From: Phycisphaeraceae bacterium
GTDB lineage: Bacteria > Planctomycetota > Phycisphaerae > Phycisphaerales > UBA1924
Assembly: GCA_019636695.1 (NCBI GenBank)
Contig: JAHBXD010000001.1
Coordinates: forward strand, 861,661 to 925,660
Direction of reading: 5' to 3'
Length of the DNA stretch: 64,000 bases
Positions 17,757 to 27,296 of this stretch are shown piece after piece (position 1 is the stretch's first letter; every line of letters starts with the position of its first letter). The notes beneath the pieces were generated by a model. It did not search any database, had not been told where the DNA came from, and saw only the letters and a list, made by a program, of their open reading frames with translations. The translations under genes were made by a program, and so were the position numbers.

Positions 17757-20700
17757 ATGCCCAACGCGCTGGACCCCTCGTCAGCGGCCATCCGCATGCG
17801 TCGCCCCGCCGCGAGCCGTTGTGAACTTGATGCGCTTGAGCCGCGTCTGCTGTTGTCGGGCGCATCGGGTCATGTCGTGGACATGAGCTGGTTCGGCACG
17901 CCGATTCAGGCGGTCTCCGGCTCGTGGGTTCTGACGTTTGACGATTATCTCGGGCATGAGCGTGCGACGGCTGCCGCGTTGTATGTCGCGGGGCAGTTGG
18001 GCCTGAGCGTTGACCGAGTCGGCTCGATCGCTGAGGGCCGGTATGCGTTGCTTGAGGGCAGCAGCCATGTGCACGAGTCGGCGGTCCGGGGGCTGGTGAA
18101 TTCCCTGGATTGGCTGGCGGGGTTTGAGCCGAACCGCGTGGCGGAGACGTATGCGACGCCGAACGACCCGCTGTATTTCCAGCAGTGGGCGCTTGAGAAC
18201 ATCGGTCAGATTGTGAACGGTCAGCAAGGGACGGTGGGGGCGGATGCGAATCTTCCTCCGGCGTGGGATCTGACGTTCGGGAGCGAGGAGGTGATCGTCG
18301 CGATCATCGACACGGGGATGCTGATGACGCACCCTGACCTCTCAGCGAACGTGTGGGTGAACCCCGGCGAGATTCCGGGGAACGGGATCGACGATGACGG
18401 GAACGGGTTTGTCGACGATGTGAACGGGTGGGACTTCGGCGAGTTCAACAACGACCCGACGGACACGGTGGGCCACGGCACACAGGTGGCAGGGATCATC
18501 GGGGCGGTGGGGAACAACGGGCTGGGGATATCGGGCGTCGCTTGGAACGTGAAGATGATGCCGCTGAAGGTTACAGACGCCTTCGGTTTTGTGACGACGG
18601 CGGGGATCGTGGGCGCGCACGAGTACATCACGATGATGCGCGGGCGCGGGCACAACATTGTCGTGAGCAACAACAGTTACGGCGCGCTGGATCCGGGCGT
18701 CTACGGCGGGGGCGCGGGGTTTGCGGCCGAGCAGACGGCGATTCAGTCTTGGCTGAACTCGGGCGGGGTGTTTGTCGCGGCGGCGGGGAACAACGGCACA
18801 GACAACGACCAGGTTGCTTCGCCCCCGGCGACATACAACCTGCCGGGGATCATCTCGGTAGCGGCGACGGACAATAACGATGCCTTGTGGGCGACGAGCA
18901 ACTTCGGCGCATCGTCGGTGACGCTGGGCGCTCCGGGCGTGGGGCTGCTGACGACGACGCTGGAGAACGGGTATTCGCTGGCGTTCGGCACTTCGTTTTC
19001 GGCGGCGATGGTGACGGGGGCGGTTGCGCTGATCAAGTCGCTCCGGCCGGAGGCCTCTTCGGAGACGATCAGGCAGGTGCTGGTGCAGTCGTCGAGGCCG
19101 ACGCCGAGCCTGCAGGGACGGGTGGTTTCGGGCGGTCGGTTGGATGTGGCCGAGGCCCTGCGGATCATCGGGCTTGACGGCCCGGTGGTGACGAACATTA
19201 CACCCGGGCCGGTGACGGGGCAGTTGAACTCGCAGGGTCAGCCGCTGCGGCAGATCACGGTGGAGTTCAACAAGAACATCAACCCGGCGTTTTTGTCGAC
19301 GACACACGTGACGCTGCGGGGTGCGGGCGCGGATGGTTCGTTTGACACGGGGGACGACTATACGGTGCCGGTGAGCACGATCACGCTGGTTTCGGCGCGG
19401 GTGGTGCGCATCGACCTGAACCTGGCGACATTCCCGCAACAGCGGCTGCCGCTGGGGCAATATCGCCTGACGCTGGCGGCGGCGGGGTTCCGCGATTTTG
19501 ACGGGAACTTCCTGAACGGTGATATCGATTCGGGAGCGCCTGAGGTGTACATCTTCCGCGTGATCAACGCGGCGGGCGGTTTCGAGCCGAACGACACGCT
19601 TGTGGATGCCGAGGTGGTGAATTTCTCGGCGAGCGGTACGGCGACGTATTCGGGGCTGATCATCGGCGACGGGGTGAATGCCAACCTCGACGTGGATATT
19701 TTCCGGCTGAACCTGCCATCGGGGGCGTTGATTCGGGCGCAGGTGAATGCCCAGAACCGTCCGGGCGGATCGACGCTGGATTCGTATCTGCGACTGTTCA
19801 ACGCGGCGGGCACTGAGCTTGCGGCGAACGACCAATATAACGGCAACGACTCTCTGATCGACTTCTTTGTGACGACGGGCGGGGTGTATTACGTCGGGGT
19901 GAGCGGGTTCGGCAATGCGAACTATGACCCGACCGTGCGGGCAAGCGGCAGCAGCCAGTCGCTGGGCGTGTATGACCTGGTGCTGAGCGTCTCGCTGGTG
20001 CAGGATGATCGGATCACGATTTCGAACGACTTTACGGGGAACCCGCTGCGTATTCCGCCGCAGGGGACACAAGGGACGACCTCGACAAGCCTGTTCATGG
20101 GCGACAACCGTGTGATCCGTGATGTGAACGTGCGCCTGACGATTGCGCACACGTTTACGGGTGATTTGCGGATCAGCCTGATCAGTCCGCAGGGAACGAC
20201 GGTGAACCTTGTGAACCGTCGTGGAGGCAGCGGAGACAACTTTACAGGTACGTTGTTTGATGACGAAGCGACGGTGTCGATCGCTTCGGGGGCTGCGCCG
20301 TTTGATCGTGTGGGGGGATATCGCCCGGAGCAATCGCTGAGCGTGCTTGACGGGCAGCTTTCGGGAGGGTCGTGGACGCTGCTGATCCAGGACCAGGTGG
20401 CGTTGAACTCGGGCTTCCTGCTGTCGTGGGCGGTTGATTTTACGCTTGAGACGAACATTTTCGGCCCGTTTGAGAGCAACGACACGCTGGCGACGGCGAA
20501 CAACCTGAATATCACCGGGTCGGGGGCCGCGCAGCGTCAAGCGGTGATCGGCGACGGGGCGTTCGGGCTGCTTGACCGCGACCTGTTCCGATTCGTCGCG
20601 GTGCAGGGTTCGACGCTGACCGCGCAGGTGAACAGCGGTGGTTCGCTGAATGCAGCGTTGCGGCTGTTTGATGTGAACGGGTCGCAGATCGTGCTGTCTA

Positions 20701-23120
20701 ACCCGGACAATTCGAACTCGGCGTCGATCGAGTCGTTCGTGTTTGCACAGGGCGGGACGTATTACCTGGGCGTGAGCGCTGCGAGCAACGTGGCCTATGA
20801 CCCGAACGTGATTCCGAGCGGCTCGGCCTCGACGACGACGGGCACGTATACATTAAACGTGGTGATGGTGCCGGGCGTGACGGACACGGCTCGTGTGCTT
20901 GACGCGGCGAACACCACGGCCGGCGTGGCGAATGACGGCACGTTCGGCGCCGGGACCGGGCAGAACCGTACGGGGATCAGTTTCCAGGGCTTTGAGTTCC
21001 TGTTCCGGACGTCCGATCCGACTTCTCAGCCTTCGCACCTGTATACGGCGACGGTCAACGGGTTCAACTTCGCTAATGACGGCTCGGGGTTGAGTTCGTC
21101 GCTTCCGGTCAAGCTGACGGATCAGAGCGACACGGTCAATCGTCGGATGGCGGTGGCGGGGGACTTCCGGGGGCTTCGGGTGGAGCGTTCGGTGAGTTTC
21201 GGCGAGACCGACTCATTCCTGGTGATCGACGTGGTGCTGACGAACACGACAAACGCCGTGATGAACGGGGTTTCGTGGATGGAGGCTTTCAACCCCGAGC
21301 AGGGGGTGAATTTCATCCAGAACGGGTCGTCGGCGACTTCGAACGATATCGTGGGCAGCCAGCCGTTCATGACGGCAAGTTTCACGAACAACATCGTGCC
21401 CAACGGTCTGACGATCGCATTGGCGGCTCCGGCGGCGGATTCCCGCGCTTTTGCGACGTTCTATGACACCAGCCGCGAGTTGCGCGACCCGACGATTATC
21501 CTCAACGGAGGCCAGATCGATCCGAACGGGGCAACGGCGGACCTGGGCATGGCGATGGCGTATAACCTCGGCGCCGTGAACGCGGGGCAGTCGGTGTCGA
21601 TGCGGTATTTCATCCTGCTCGGCCGGACGACGCAGGACGTGGCGAACCTCTACTCCCAGATGAACAACGGCACGGGAACGGGGCACCTCGCGGCGAACCG
21701 GAACCAACCCGCGACGGAAGTGCTGAGCACAGCGCCGGGAGATGCGATCACAACGGCGCCGACGCTGCCGTACCGGGTGTATTACGCCGAGGGCTTTGCA
21801 AGTTCAAAGACGTCGACGTTCGTGCCGATTCTCAACCCGCACAACCAGCCCACGCGGGTGGTCGTGATTGCGCGGTATGAGACGGGCGCTCGAGACCAGG
21901 TGCTGCGTGATTTCGTGATTGATGCGAATTCCCGCGGCGGGCTGACGCTTACCGACCCGAATCGATTCGCCGCGGACACGCAGCTTGTCCGCAAGAACAC
22001 GCCGTATGCGATTGAAATCCGCTCGTCATTGCCTGTGGCAGCGAACTTCAGCCATTACGATCTTTTCCAGCTTGCCGACGCCCGCGCTGCGGTGGGCGAA
22101 AGCTTCACCAACCGCACGGAAGAGACCTGGACGTTCGGCAACGTCACCAAGGCACCCGGCGTGCGCGACTATCTGCTGTTCCAGAACACCACCGCAGAAA
22201 CCATCAAGATCACCGTCACGTTCTTCTCGACGAACACCGGGCAGATCTATACGCTGACCCGAAACGTCGATGGGTATCGGCGCAGCGGCATCGACGTGCG
22301 GAATGCGACATTCTTTGACGCCAACGAGAACCCGGTGAACCTGCCTAACGGCTCGTACGGCGTGCTGGTCGAGGCGCTGGATCGCATCGTCGCGGTGCAC
22401 ACGCACTATGACCGGGCGACCGGCTCTGCCAGCGGCCAGACGGGAACGCCCGGCCGCGGTGCGACGATCGGGGCCGTGCCAGAAGGCCAGATCGGCCTGA
22501 ACGCGGCGAGCGAGAAGATCGGCATCGTGAACGCCAACTCGTCGGAAGCGACGGTGCTGTTCAGTTTCCTCTTCCAGAACGGCACTTCGTATCGCACGCT
22601 GGTGAACGTGCCGGCATTCCGCAGGGGCGAGCTGGATGTGACCACGCTGCCGAGCTTCCCTTCTGGTCAGCCGTACAGCGTGTTCTTCGAGAGCAATGTG
22701 CCCGTGAGCATGTCGCTGCCGACGGGCGCTTTCGGGGATGAGTTCTCGACGGCCTTCAGCGACAAGGCGTACACGCTCTGGGGATTCGGCGAAGGCTTCC
22801 GCCCGCGGGTCGGCAACACGGTGAAGGAGTATCTGCGACTCTTCAACCCGGCGGTGACCGATGTCGTGGTGGAGATCACGATGCTCTTTGACGGCGGGCT
22901 TGGCCAAGAGACTTTCCGTCGAACCATCGGCGGCAGGAGCGTGCAGGAGTTCGACATTCACGAGTTCGTGACGGGCGAGCGGCGCAATGTTCGTGCGTAT
23001 TACGGGATCATGGTGAAGGCGGCTACGCCGATCGTGGCGTACATGGGTCACTTCGACCAGTTCTTCCCGGGTGGGTTCGGCACGCTGGGAACACCGCTCG
23101 GCACAAGCCTCGCGTTGTAA
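17757..23120 (+). CDS. Giant secreted subtilisin-like (S8) protease with LEPR-x-LL motif
   Basis: 1787 residues; AGGGAG lies 8 nt before ATG 17757. Residues 27-35 (LEPRLLLSG) are the planctomycete LEPR-x-LL secretion-associated motif. The S8 domain follows with Asp185 (IIDTG), His240 (GHGTQVAG), oxyanion Asn345 (AAAGNNG) and Ser413 (GTSFSAAMV). A Ca-binding-like insertion, NGIDDDGNGFVDDVNG, lies between Asp and His. Further on are an Ig-like domain, two pre-peptidase C-terminal-type domains (FEPNDTLVDAEVV, FESNDTLATANNL) and a proprotein-convertase P-like domain between them (FTGDLRISLISPQGT). About 700 beta-rich residues of unknown type complete it. It is probably cell-surface or extracellular and degradative. 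No C-terminal anchor is recognisable. Confidence 0.92.
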   Translation: MPNALDPSSAAIRMRRPAASRCELDALEPRLLLSGASGHVVDMSWFGTPIQAVSGSWVLTFDDYLGHERATAAALYVAGQLGLSVDRVGSIAEGRYALLEGSSHVHESAVRGLVNSLDWLAGFEPNRVAETYATPNDPLYFQQWALENIGQIVNGQQGTVGADANLPPAWDLTFGSEEVIVAIIDTGMLMTHPDLSANVWVNPGEIPGNGIDDDGNGFVDDVNGWDFGEFNNDPTDTVGHGTQVAGIIGAVGNNGLGISGVAWNVKMMPLKVTDAFGFVTTAGIVGAHEYITMMRGRGHNIVVSNNSYGALDPGVYGGGAGFAAEQTAIQSWLNSGGVFVAAAGNNGTDNDQVASPPATYNLPGIISVAATDNNDALWATSNFGASSVTLGAPGVGLLTTTLENGYSLAFGTSFSAAMVTGAVALIKSLRPEASSETIRQVLVQSSRPTPSLQGRVVSGGRLDVAEALRIIGLDGPVVTNITPGPVTGQLNSQGQPLRQITVEFNKNINPAFLSTTHVTLRGAGADGSFDTGDDYTVPVSTITLVSARVVRIDLNLATFPQQRLPLGQYRLTLAAAGFRDFDGNFLNGDIDSGAPEVYIFRVINAAGGFEPNDTLVDAEVVNFSASGTATYSGLIIGDGVNANLDVDIFRLNLPSGALIRAQVNAQNRPGGSTLDSYLRLFNAAGTELAANDQYNGNDSLIDFFVTTGGVYYVGVSGFGNANYDPTVRASGSSQSLGVYDLVLSVSLVQDDRITISNDFTGNPLRIPPQGTQGTTSTSLFMGDNRVIRDVNVRLTIAHTFTGDLRISLISPQGTTVNLVNRRGGSGDNFTGTLFDDEATVSIASGAAPFDRVGGYRPEQSLSVLDGQLSGGSWTLLIQDQVALNSGFLLSWAVDFTLETNIFGPFESNDTLATANNLNITGSGAAQRQAVIGDGAFGLLDRDLFRFVAVQGSTLTAQVNSGGSLNAALRLFDVNGSQIVLSNPDNSNSASIESFVFAQGGTYYLGVSAASNVAYDPNVIPSGSASTTTGTYTLNVVMVPGVTDTARVLDAANTTAGVANDGTFGAGTGQNRTGISFQGFEFLFRTSDPTSQPSHLYTATVNGFNFANDGSGLSSSLPVKLTDQSDTVNRRMAVAGDFRGLRVERSVSFGETDSFLVIDVVLTNTTNAVMNGVSWMEAFNPEQGVNFIQNGSSATSNDIVGSQPFMTASFTNNIVPNGLTIALAAPAADSRAFATFYDTSRELRDPTIILNGGQIDPNGATADLGMAMAYNLGAVNAGQSVSMRYFILLGRTTQDVANLYSQMNNGTGTGHLAANRNQPATEVLSTAPGDAITTAPTLPYRVYYAEGFASSKTSTFVPILNPHNQPTRVVVIARYETGARDQVLRDFVIDANSRGGLTLTDPNRFAADTQLVRKNTPYAIEIRSSLPVAANFSHYDLFQLADARAAVGESFTNRTEETWTFGNVTKAPGVRDYLLFQNTTAETIKITVTFFSTNTGQIYTLTRNVDGYRRSGIDVRNATFFDANENPVNLPNGSYGVLVEALDRIVAVHTHYDRATGSASGQTGTPGRGATIGAVPEGQIGLNAASEKIGIVNANSSEATVLFSFLFQNGTSYRTLVNVPAFRRGELDVTTLPSFPSGQPYSVFFESNVPVSMSLPTGAFGDEFSTAFSDKAYTLWGFGEGFRPRVGNTVKEYLRLFNPAVTDVVVEITMLFDGGLGQETFRRTIGGRSVQEFDIHEFVTGERRNVRAYYGIMVKAATPIVAYMGHFDQFFPGGFGTLGTPLGTSLAL

Positions 23121-23138
23121 TCTCGGAGCGTGTGCGGC

Positions 23139-23221
23139 ATCGGGCAGGAAGGGCTGCCCGATACCAAGAGCATGGGTACAGGAATCTCTCGTGCGGGGTG
23201 TCTGCCCCGCACGAGTTTTTT
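23139..23221 (+). terminator. Terminator after the subtilase
   Basis: A first hairpin pairs ATCGGGCA (23139-23146) with TGCCCGAT (23155-23162). The terminator proper is CTCGTGCGGGG (23188-23198), a 6-nt loop and CCCCGCACGAG (23205-23215), followed by six T. It ends the subtilase transcript. Confidence 0.88.
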
Positions 23222-23329
23222 ATGTCTTCAGATCCGCGACGTTCAGGCCGAGAAACGCCCGCACGCGGCAAAGGGAGTCATGGCGTGACTGCCCACGCAC
23301 CGGGTGTGAGGAGATCCCGGCGATCGGAG

Positions 23330-23659
23330 TCAGCGGTTTGCGAGATGGTGCAAAACACCGTAGACCACGATGCCGAGCACAACTCCCGATGCCAATACGG
23401 CGCTCCGGAATCGGCGTCGACGGCGCAGAAAGACGGCACGATCGACGTAATAGCGACCATCGCCGACAGGAACGAGCACACCCGATTTGACGGCGTCGGC
23501 AAGCAATGGGGCGCGATCGATGCCCAAGCCGGCGGGACGGCGCGATGTTTCCACGGAAAACGCCTGAGCATCGAAGAATCGGGCAGGAACGCTTTTACCC
23601 ATCGAACGGGCGAGCATGAGCATCGCCAAAGGCATGAGCAAGGCCGTGAGTTTCATCAT
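23330..23659 (-). CDS. Small membrane protein of unknown function
   Basis: 109 residues with a hydrophobic N-terminus (MMKLTALLMPLAMLMLA) and a second hydrophobic segment near the C-terminus (AVLASGVVLGIVVYGVL), preceded by an Arg-rich patch (FLRRRRRFR). Its ATG overlaps the stop of the upstream hotdog-like gene by 4 nt, which supports translation. I do not recognise the family. Confidence 0.55.
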   Translation of the reverse strand: MMKLTALLMPLAMLMLARSMGKSVPARFFDAQAFSVETSRRPAGLGIDRAPLLADAVKSGVLVPVGDGRYYVDRAVFLRRRRRFRSAVLASGVVLGIVVYGVLHHLANR

Positions 23660-24441
23660 GGGCTTGAACCGTTGTCGTCCCGTCGTTTCTTTCTGCCGCC
23701 GCCCCAGCGTCCTTTTTTCTTCTGGTGCGTCTTGGGGGTGACGTGGAACGTGACAGTCACTTTACCGACCCGCTTTTCACGCACGCGAGGCAGCGCATCG
23801 GCGCGGGGCAACTGCTGCACGACATCCATATCGATCGTGCAGTTGAACTCCTGATGATTTGCGGCGAGTGCCTCGATATCTTCACGCGGAGAGATGCGAT
23901 AGATCGCCGGGCCGAAGCATGGACGAAGGAATCGGTATTCCAGGTGCTTGCAGACGACGGTATATTCGCCGCCGCAAACTCCGAAGACATACATCCCCCC
24001 GGCGATTTCGCTGTTGCCGAGCAGGGCGGCCCCGGCCATGGCGTTGTACCAATTGCGATTGAACTTTCGGAAGGGAAGGACCGCGGTGAAGGTCTTCTGG
24101 TCGACACGCTTCATGCGAATGCCGGAGCGGAAGGCGTAGGGGAGCCAGAAGAGCGAACAGACTCGATGCCAGAAGTTGTTTCTGGTTGAGAGGCGGCTGA
24201 CAAACGCCTCGATGCGGTCGATCAGCGAGCGACGGGGGCGCACTTGGGCGGATGCCGCGGTGGATGATGCCGTCTGGGGGAGTTCCCCCGGGGGGAGTTC
24301 GGGATCGTCTTCGCGTCGTTCCGATGGTTGAGGCTCGCCGCCGCCGGTCGGCAGCAGGGGTTCGGCGCTCGGGTCACCCGGCGACGGGGTGGTCGCAAGA
24401 TCGGCGGGTTCGGGGTGAAGTGCGGGATCAGCCTGAGGCAC
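23656..24441 (-). CDS. DUF4442/hotdog-fold thioesterase-like protein (start uncertain)
   Basis: The conserved part (about the last 190 residues) reads like a DUF4442 hotdog protein: NNFWHRVCSLFWLPYAFRSGIRMKRVD, FRKFNRNWYNAMAGAALLGNSEIAGG, CKHLEYRFLRPCFGPAIYRI. The tail is Lys/Arg/Gly-rich. The frame is open upstream to 24801, but that part overlaps the aldo/keto reductase end and is Ser/Pro-rich, so it is probably not translated. GTG 24441 is a tentative start without a Shine-Dalgarno; an even later start is possible. Relatives may act on acyl-CoA-like thioesters; activity here is unproven. Confidence 0.6.
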   Translation of the reverse strand: MPQADPALHPEPADLATTPSPGDPSAEPLLPTGGGEPQPSERREDDPELPPGELPQTASSTAASAQVRPRRSLIDRIEAFVSRLSTRNNFWHRVCSLFWLPYAFRSGIRMKRVDQKTFTAVLPFRKFNRNWYNAMAGAALLGNSEIAGGMYVFGVCGGEYTVVCKHLEYRFLRPCFGPAIYRISPREDIEALAANHQEFNCTIDMDVVQQLPRADALPRVREKRVGKVTVTFHVTPKTHQKKKGRWGGGRKKRRDDNGSSP

Positions 24442-24508
24442 AAGGAATGGTAGGAAGGCTCCGGAAAGCGCACGCGGGGTAAGGAAGGCGGGAAAATCGG
24501 ATGGTGGA

Positions 24509-25594
24509 TCAGAATCGTTCCTGATCGTCGGCGGGGCTGAGCGGCCAGCGTGCGCTGGGGACTCCGTTGATGCACGTTCCGTTCTGGATGCAGTTGGTGA
24601 GATTCTGGAGGAAGGCGTGGGGGAAGGGCAGGACTGGCGTCGATGCTTCGTCGAGCAAGGCGGAGAGTTCGGCGGGGAGGGTGCAATCGAGGGCGGCGAG
24701 GTTCTCGATGAGTTGCGGGACGGTTCTTGCGCCAATGATGGTGCTCGTGACCCCGGGTCGTTGTTGCACCCATGCCAAGGCGACCTGGGCGGGTGAGACA
24801 CCGAGTTCGGAGCTTACTTTGCGAAGAGCCTCGACAATGGTGAACGTGCGTTCGTTGAGGTGTTTGCTGTCCTCGGCATAGCGACGATCGCCCTGGGGGG
24901 GCGCGGTCCCGCGGGTGTATTTGCCGGTCAGGATTCCTCCCTTGAGTGGAGACCAGGGGGTTACCCCGAGGCCGAGTTCGAGGGCCATAGGGATAAGGTC
25001 GCCTTCAACGGTGCGCTCGATCAGTGAGTATTCGATCTGGAGGGCGATAAGGGGCGTCCATGATCGAAAGACGGCTTCGGTCTGGGCTTGTGCACACTTC
25101 CACGCGGGTGTGTCGCTGAAGCCGAGGTGCAGCACCTTGCCTGCGCGGACCAGATCATCAAGCGCCCGCATAGTCTCCTCGATGGGGGTGTGGCGATCCC
25201 AGAAATGCATCCAATACAGGTCGATGTAGTCGGTCTGGAGTCTACGGAGGGATTGCTCGCAGGCCCGGACGATAGCCTTGCGGCCACCCCCTCCTCCGTT
25301 GGGGTCGTCGGGATACATGTTGCCCATGAACTTGGTCGCCAGAACGAGACGAGCACGGCGTGAGGGGTGACGCCCGATGTGGTCGCCGATGATTTTTTCG
25401 GAGTGGCCGTGCGTGTAGATGTTGGCCGTATCCAGGAAATTGCCACCGCGATCGAGATAGGTATCGATGATGCGGCGGGATTCATCGACATCGGCCCCGA
25501 AACCCCATTCTCTGCCGAAGGTCATCGCTCCCAGGCAGAAGGGACTGACGCGAAGTCCGGAACGGCCAAGCGTGCGGTAATGGTCGATCGCCAT
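24509..25594 (-). CDS. Aldo/keto reductase
   Basis: 361 residues. The AKR tetrad can be seen: Asp in FLDTANIY, Tyr in the same motif, Lys in LATKFMG and His in YWMHFWD. The NADPH-binding C-terminal pattern is TSTIIGARTVPQLIENL. This branch is nearest to the Mgs/YhdN-like oxidoreductases acting on varied aldehydes. The C-terminal 35 residues include two Cys (NLTNCIQNGTCINGV) of unknown role. The hotdog-like gene lies downstream on the same strand. Confidence 0.9.
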   Translation of the reverse strand: MAIDHYRTLGRSGLRVSPFCLGAMTFGREWGFGADVDESRRIIDTYLDRGGNFLDTANIYTHGHSEKIIGDHIGRHPSRRARLVLATKFMGNMYPDDPNGGGGGRKAIVRACEQSLRRLQTDYIDLYWMHFWDRHTPIEETMRALDDLVRAGKVLHLGFSDTPAWKCAQAQTEAVFRSWTPLIALQIEYSLIERTVEGDLIPMALELGLGVTPWSPLKGGILTGKYTRGTAPPQGDRRYAEDSKHLNERTFTIVEALRKVSSELGVSPAQVALAWVQQRPGVTSTIIGARTVPQLIENLAALDCTLPAELSALLDEASTPVLPFPHAFLQNLTNCIQNGTCINGVPSARWPLSPADDQERF

Positions 25595-25775
25595 GCCGGA
25601 AGGGTATCTAGGTGATGGGGCAAGGTATTCAGAGCGGAGTTTTCTTCCCTTGAGTGCGAAGTTGTGCCCATGGCATTTGCACGGAACTGATATACTCCCG
25701 AGGTCGGCCAGGATGGGGCGGCTGTTCGCCCGTCTATGGGTAAAGACACGAGGATGTGCCGTAAAGGGGTACGTG

Positions 25776-26279
25776 ATGAAGCATCGTCAGTTTCTGCCAG
25801 CGTTGGTGTGCGGCGGCGTATTTGCCCTTGCGGGGTGCGAAGGGGATGGTGGGCCGCTGGAACCGGCCAAGCCGATTGCTCCGCCGGCGGGGGCCACCAT
25901 ACTTGCGGATGACGTGACACCTCAGTTTATTCTCGCCGAGTGTCATGGACGGCACGGTCAGGTGAACGAAGCGGCCTTGGCGATGTATGTGGATTGCTGG
26001 GTTTCAGAGCGCGGCTGGGAGGGTGAAGTCACCTGGATCGAGAAAACCAAGACGGGGACGCGGTTTGCCATCAAAATTGAGGATATCCGGGTTCCGGATG
26101 ATATTTTTGTTCGCTGCGAGATGCCGGGCGAACATTATGATCTGCAATTGAAAGGCGCAGCGCGCGTACGAGGGCGGATCAAGACGGTTACCTATCCTAA
26201 AGCCGCGATGCAGGAAGGCCAGCGGGTCTATCTTGACAACGTGACCGTGCTGCATGCCTATAAGCCGCCGGGCCGCTGA
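25776..26279 (+). CDS. Hypothetical lipoprotein
   Basis: 167 residues from ATG 25776, with AAAGGGG 7 nt upstream. A signal peptide with lipobox LAGC (Cys21) is followed by a Pro-rich linker. The mature domain is about 110 residues, beta-rich, with two Cys (AECHGRHG, VDCWVSERGWEG) and a third in FVRCEMPG. The end (GRIKTVTYPKAAMQEGQRVYLDNVTVLHA) resembles an OB-like or nucleic-acid-binding-like barrel strand pattern, but I do not recognise the family. Confidence 0.7.
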   Translation: MKHRQFLPALVCGGVFALAGCEGDGGPLEPAKPIAPPAGATILADDVTPQFILAECHGRHGQVNEAALAMYVDCWVSERGWEGEVTWIEKTKTGTRFAIKIEDIRVPDDIFVRCEMPGEHYDLQLKGAARVRGRIKTVTYPKAAMQEGQRVYLDNVTVLHAYKPPGR

Positions 26280-26461
26280 GCACCCTCTTGTTCTTGAACC
26301 ATGAAAATGGATGGCGTTGGGGGGAACGCCCAATGCAACTAGGCTGAAAGCCCCTTGAGAGCGTGTATCTATCTTGTCGCCGAACGGGCGGCGGGACGAG
26401 GCTATCCTTCAGATTGAGGAACAGGAGGCTGCGAGCGCCGCAGCAGGGTATCCGCAACGGT

Positions 26462-26884
26462 ATGGGCTTCACTGTGGGTTGGGCATCTGCGGCTTTTCGT
26501 CGCGGGTTGTGTTCGCGCGCAGTGGGCAGCCGTGCATGCGGGGTTGTTTCACTGGTTTTGGCGCTGATTACGGTCTCGGCGCATGCGGCGTGCGAGCGTT
26601 GGGACGATGACCCGAGAAGTATCGGTTGGCGAACTCCGCCCGGCTTGCCTGCGCCGGCCGGTGATCGAGAAATTCGAGAGACGCTCGGGTGGATGGCGAT
26701 TCCGGATCTCGGGAAGCGCCGCCGCACGTTTGAACCTACGGGAGATGGGATTGCCGCGGAGGCGGCATTGCACGCCGCAACGCCCGCCGCGGGAGGCGAA
26801 CGGGTCGGGAGATGGAGACCGGGGCAAAGCATCGGCTGGAAGTTGCCGCCGTGTCGCGGCCCGCCAAACGCTGACCAATGCTGA
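26462..26884 (+). CDS. Secreted hypothetical protein (weak call)
   Basis: 140 residues from ATG 26462. The N-terminus looks like a signal peptide, with hydrophobic core VVSLVLALITVSAHA before ACERWDDDP. The mature part is Arg/Gly/Pro-rich with an internally repeated IGW(R/K)(T/L)PP motif (IGWRTPPG near 63, IGWKLPPC near the end). No convincing Shine-Dalgarno is present and the composition is unusual, so it may be a lineage-specific or decaying gene. Confidence 0.35.
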   Translation: MGFTVGWASAAFRRGLCSRAVGSRACGVVSLVLALITVSAHAACERWDDDPRSIGWRTPPGLPAPAGDREIRETLGWMAIPDLGKRRRTFEPTGDGIAAEAALHAATPAAGGERVGRWRPGQSIGWKLPPCRGPPNADQC

Positions 26885-27130
26885 TTCAGCGCGAATGCGG
26901 CATCATCTCGCAGTCGTGTTGTTATCTATGGATGAGCGGTCGCCCCTTACGGGGTGAAGTCTCCGTGCGCTGCGGGATCTCCGCGGCGGCGGCATGTCAT
27001 CTGCATTGCTTGCAGAGGCCTTTTCAGCACGAATGCCCGGCACTCGTGATTGAGTCGCTGCCTCGCGTGCTGCGTTCTGCGTTCGAATGGAGGCGGCCTT
27101 GAGCAAGCGGTGCGCGGATCTGGGTGCACA

Positions 27131-27280
27131 ATGTCTGAAAAGTCTTACCAGCCTGCGGCCACACACGAGATCGAAGGCTATGAAACCGGCAAGGGATGCT
27201 TCTTGCTTTTGTTCGCCTTTATGTTGATGGTGGGGTTTTCGGTGCTCGTGGGCGTATTTTTCTCTGACTTCGGGATTTGA
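27131..27280 (+). CDS. Small single-pass membrane protein
   Basis: 49 residues from ATG 27131. A polar N-terminus (SEKSYQPAATHEIEGYETGKG) is followed by one strong membrane helix (CFLLLFAFMLMVGFSVLVGVFF). The upstream Shine-Dalgarno is weak. It ends 16 bp from the convergent asd gene. The membrane helix makes it more credible than a random frame, but the family is unknown. Confidence 0.4.
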   Translation: MSEKSYQPAATHEIEGYETGKGCFLLLFAFMLMVGFSVLVGVFFSDFGI

Positions 27281-27296
27281 GACGCGGATGACCGGC

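Noticed and set aside
18342..20540. 732-codon minus-strand frame antisense to the subtilase
   Set aside because: Arg/His-rich composition typical of the antisense of high-GC coding DNA; the plus frame has an intact S8 triad and domains.
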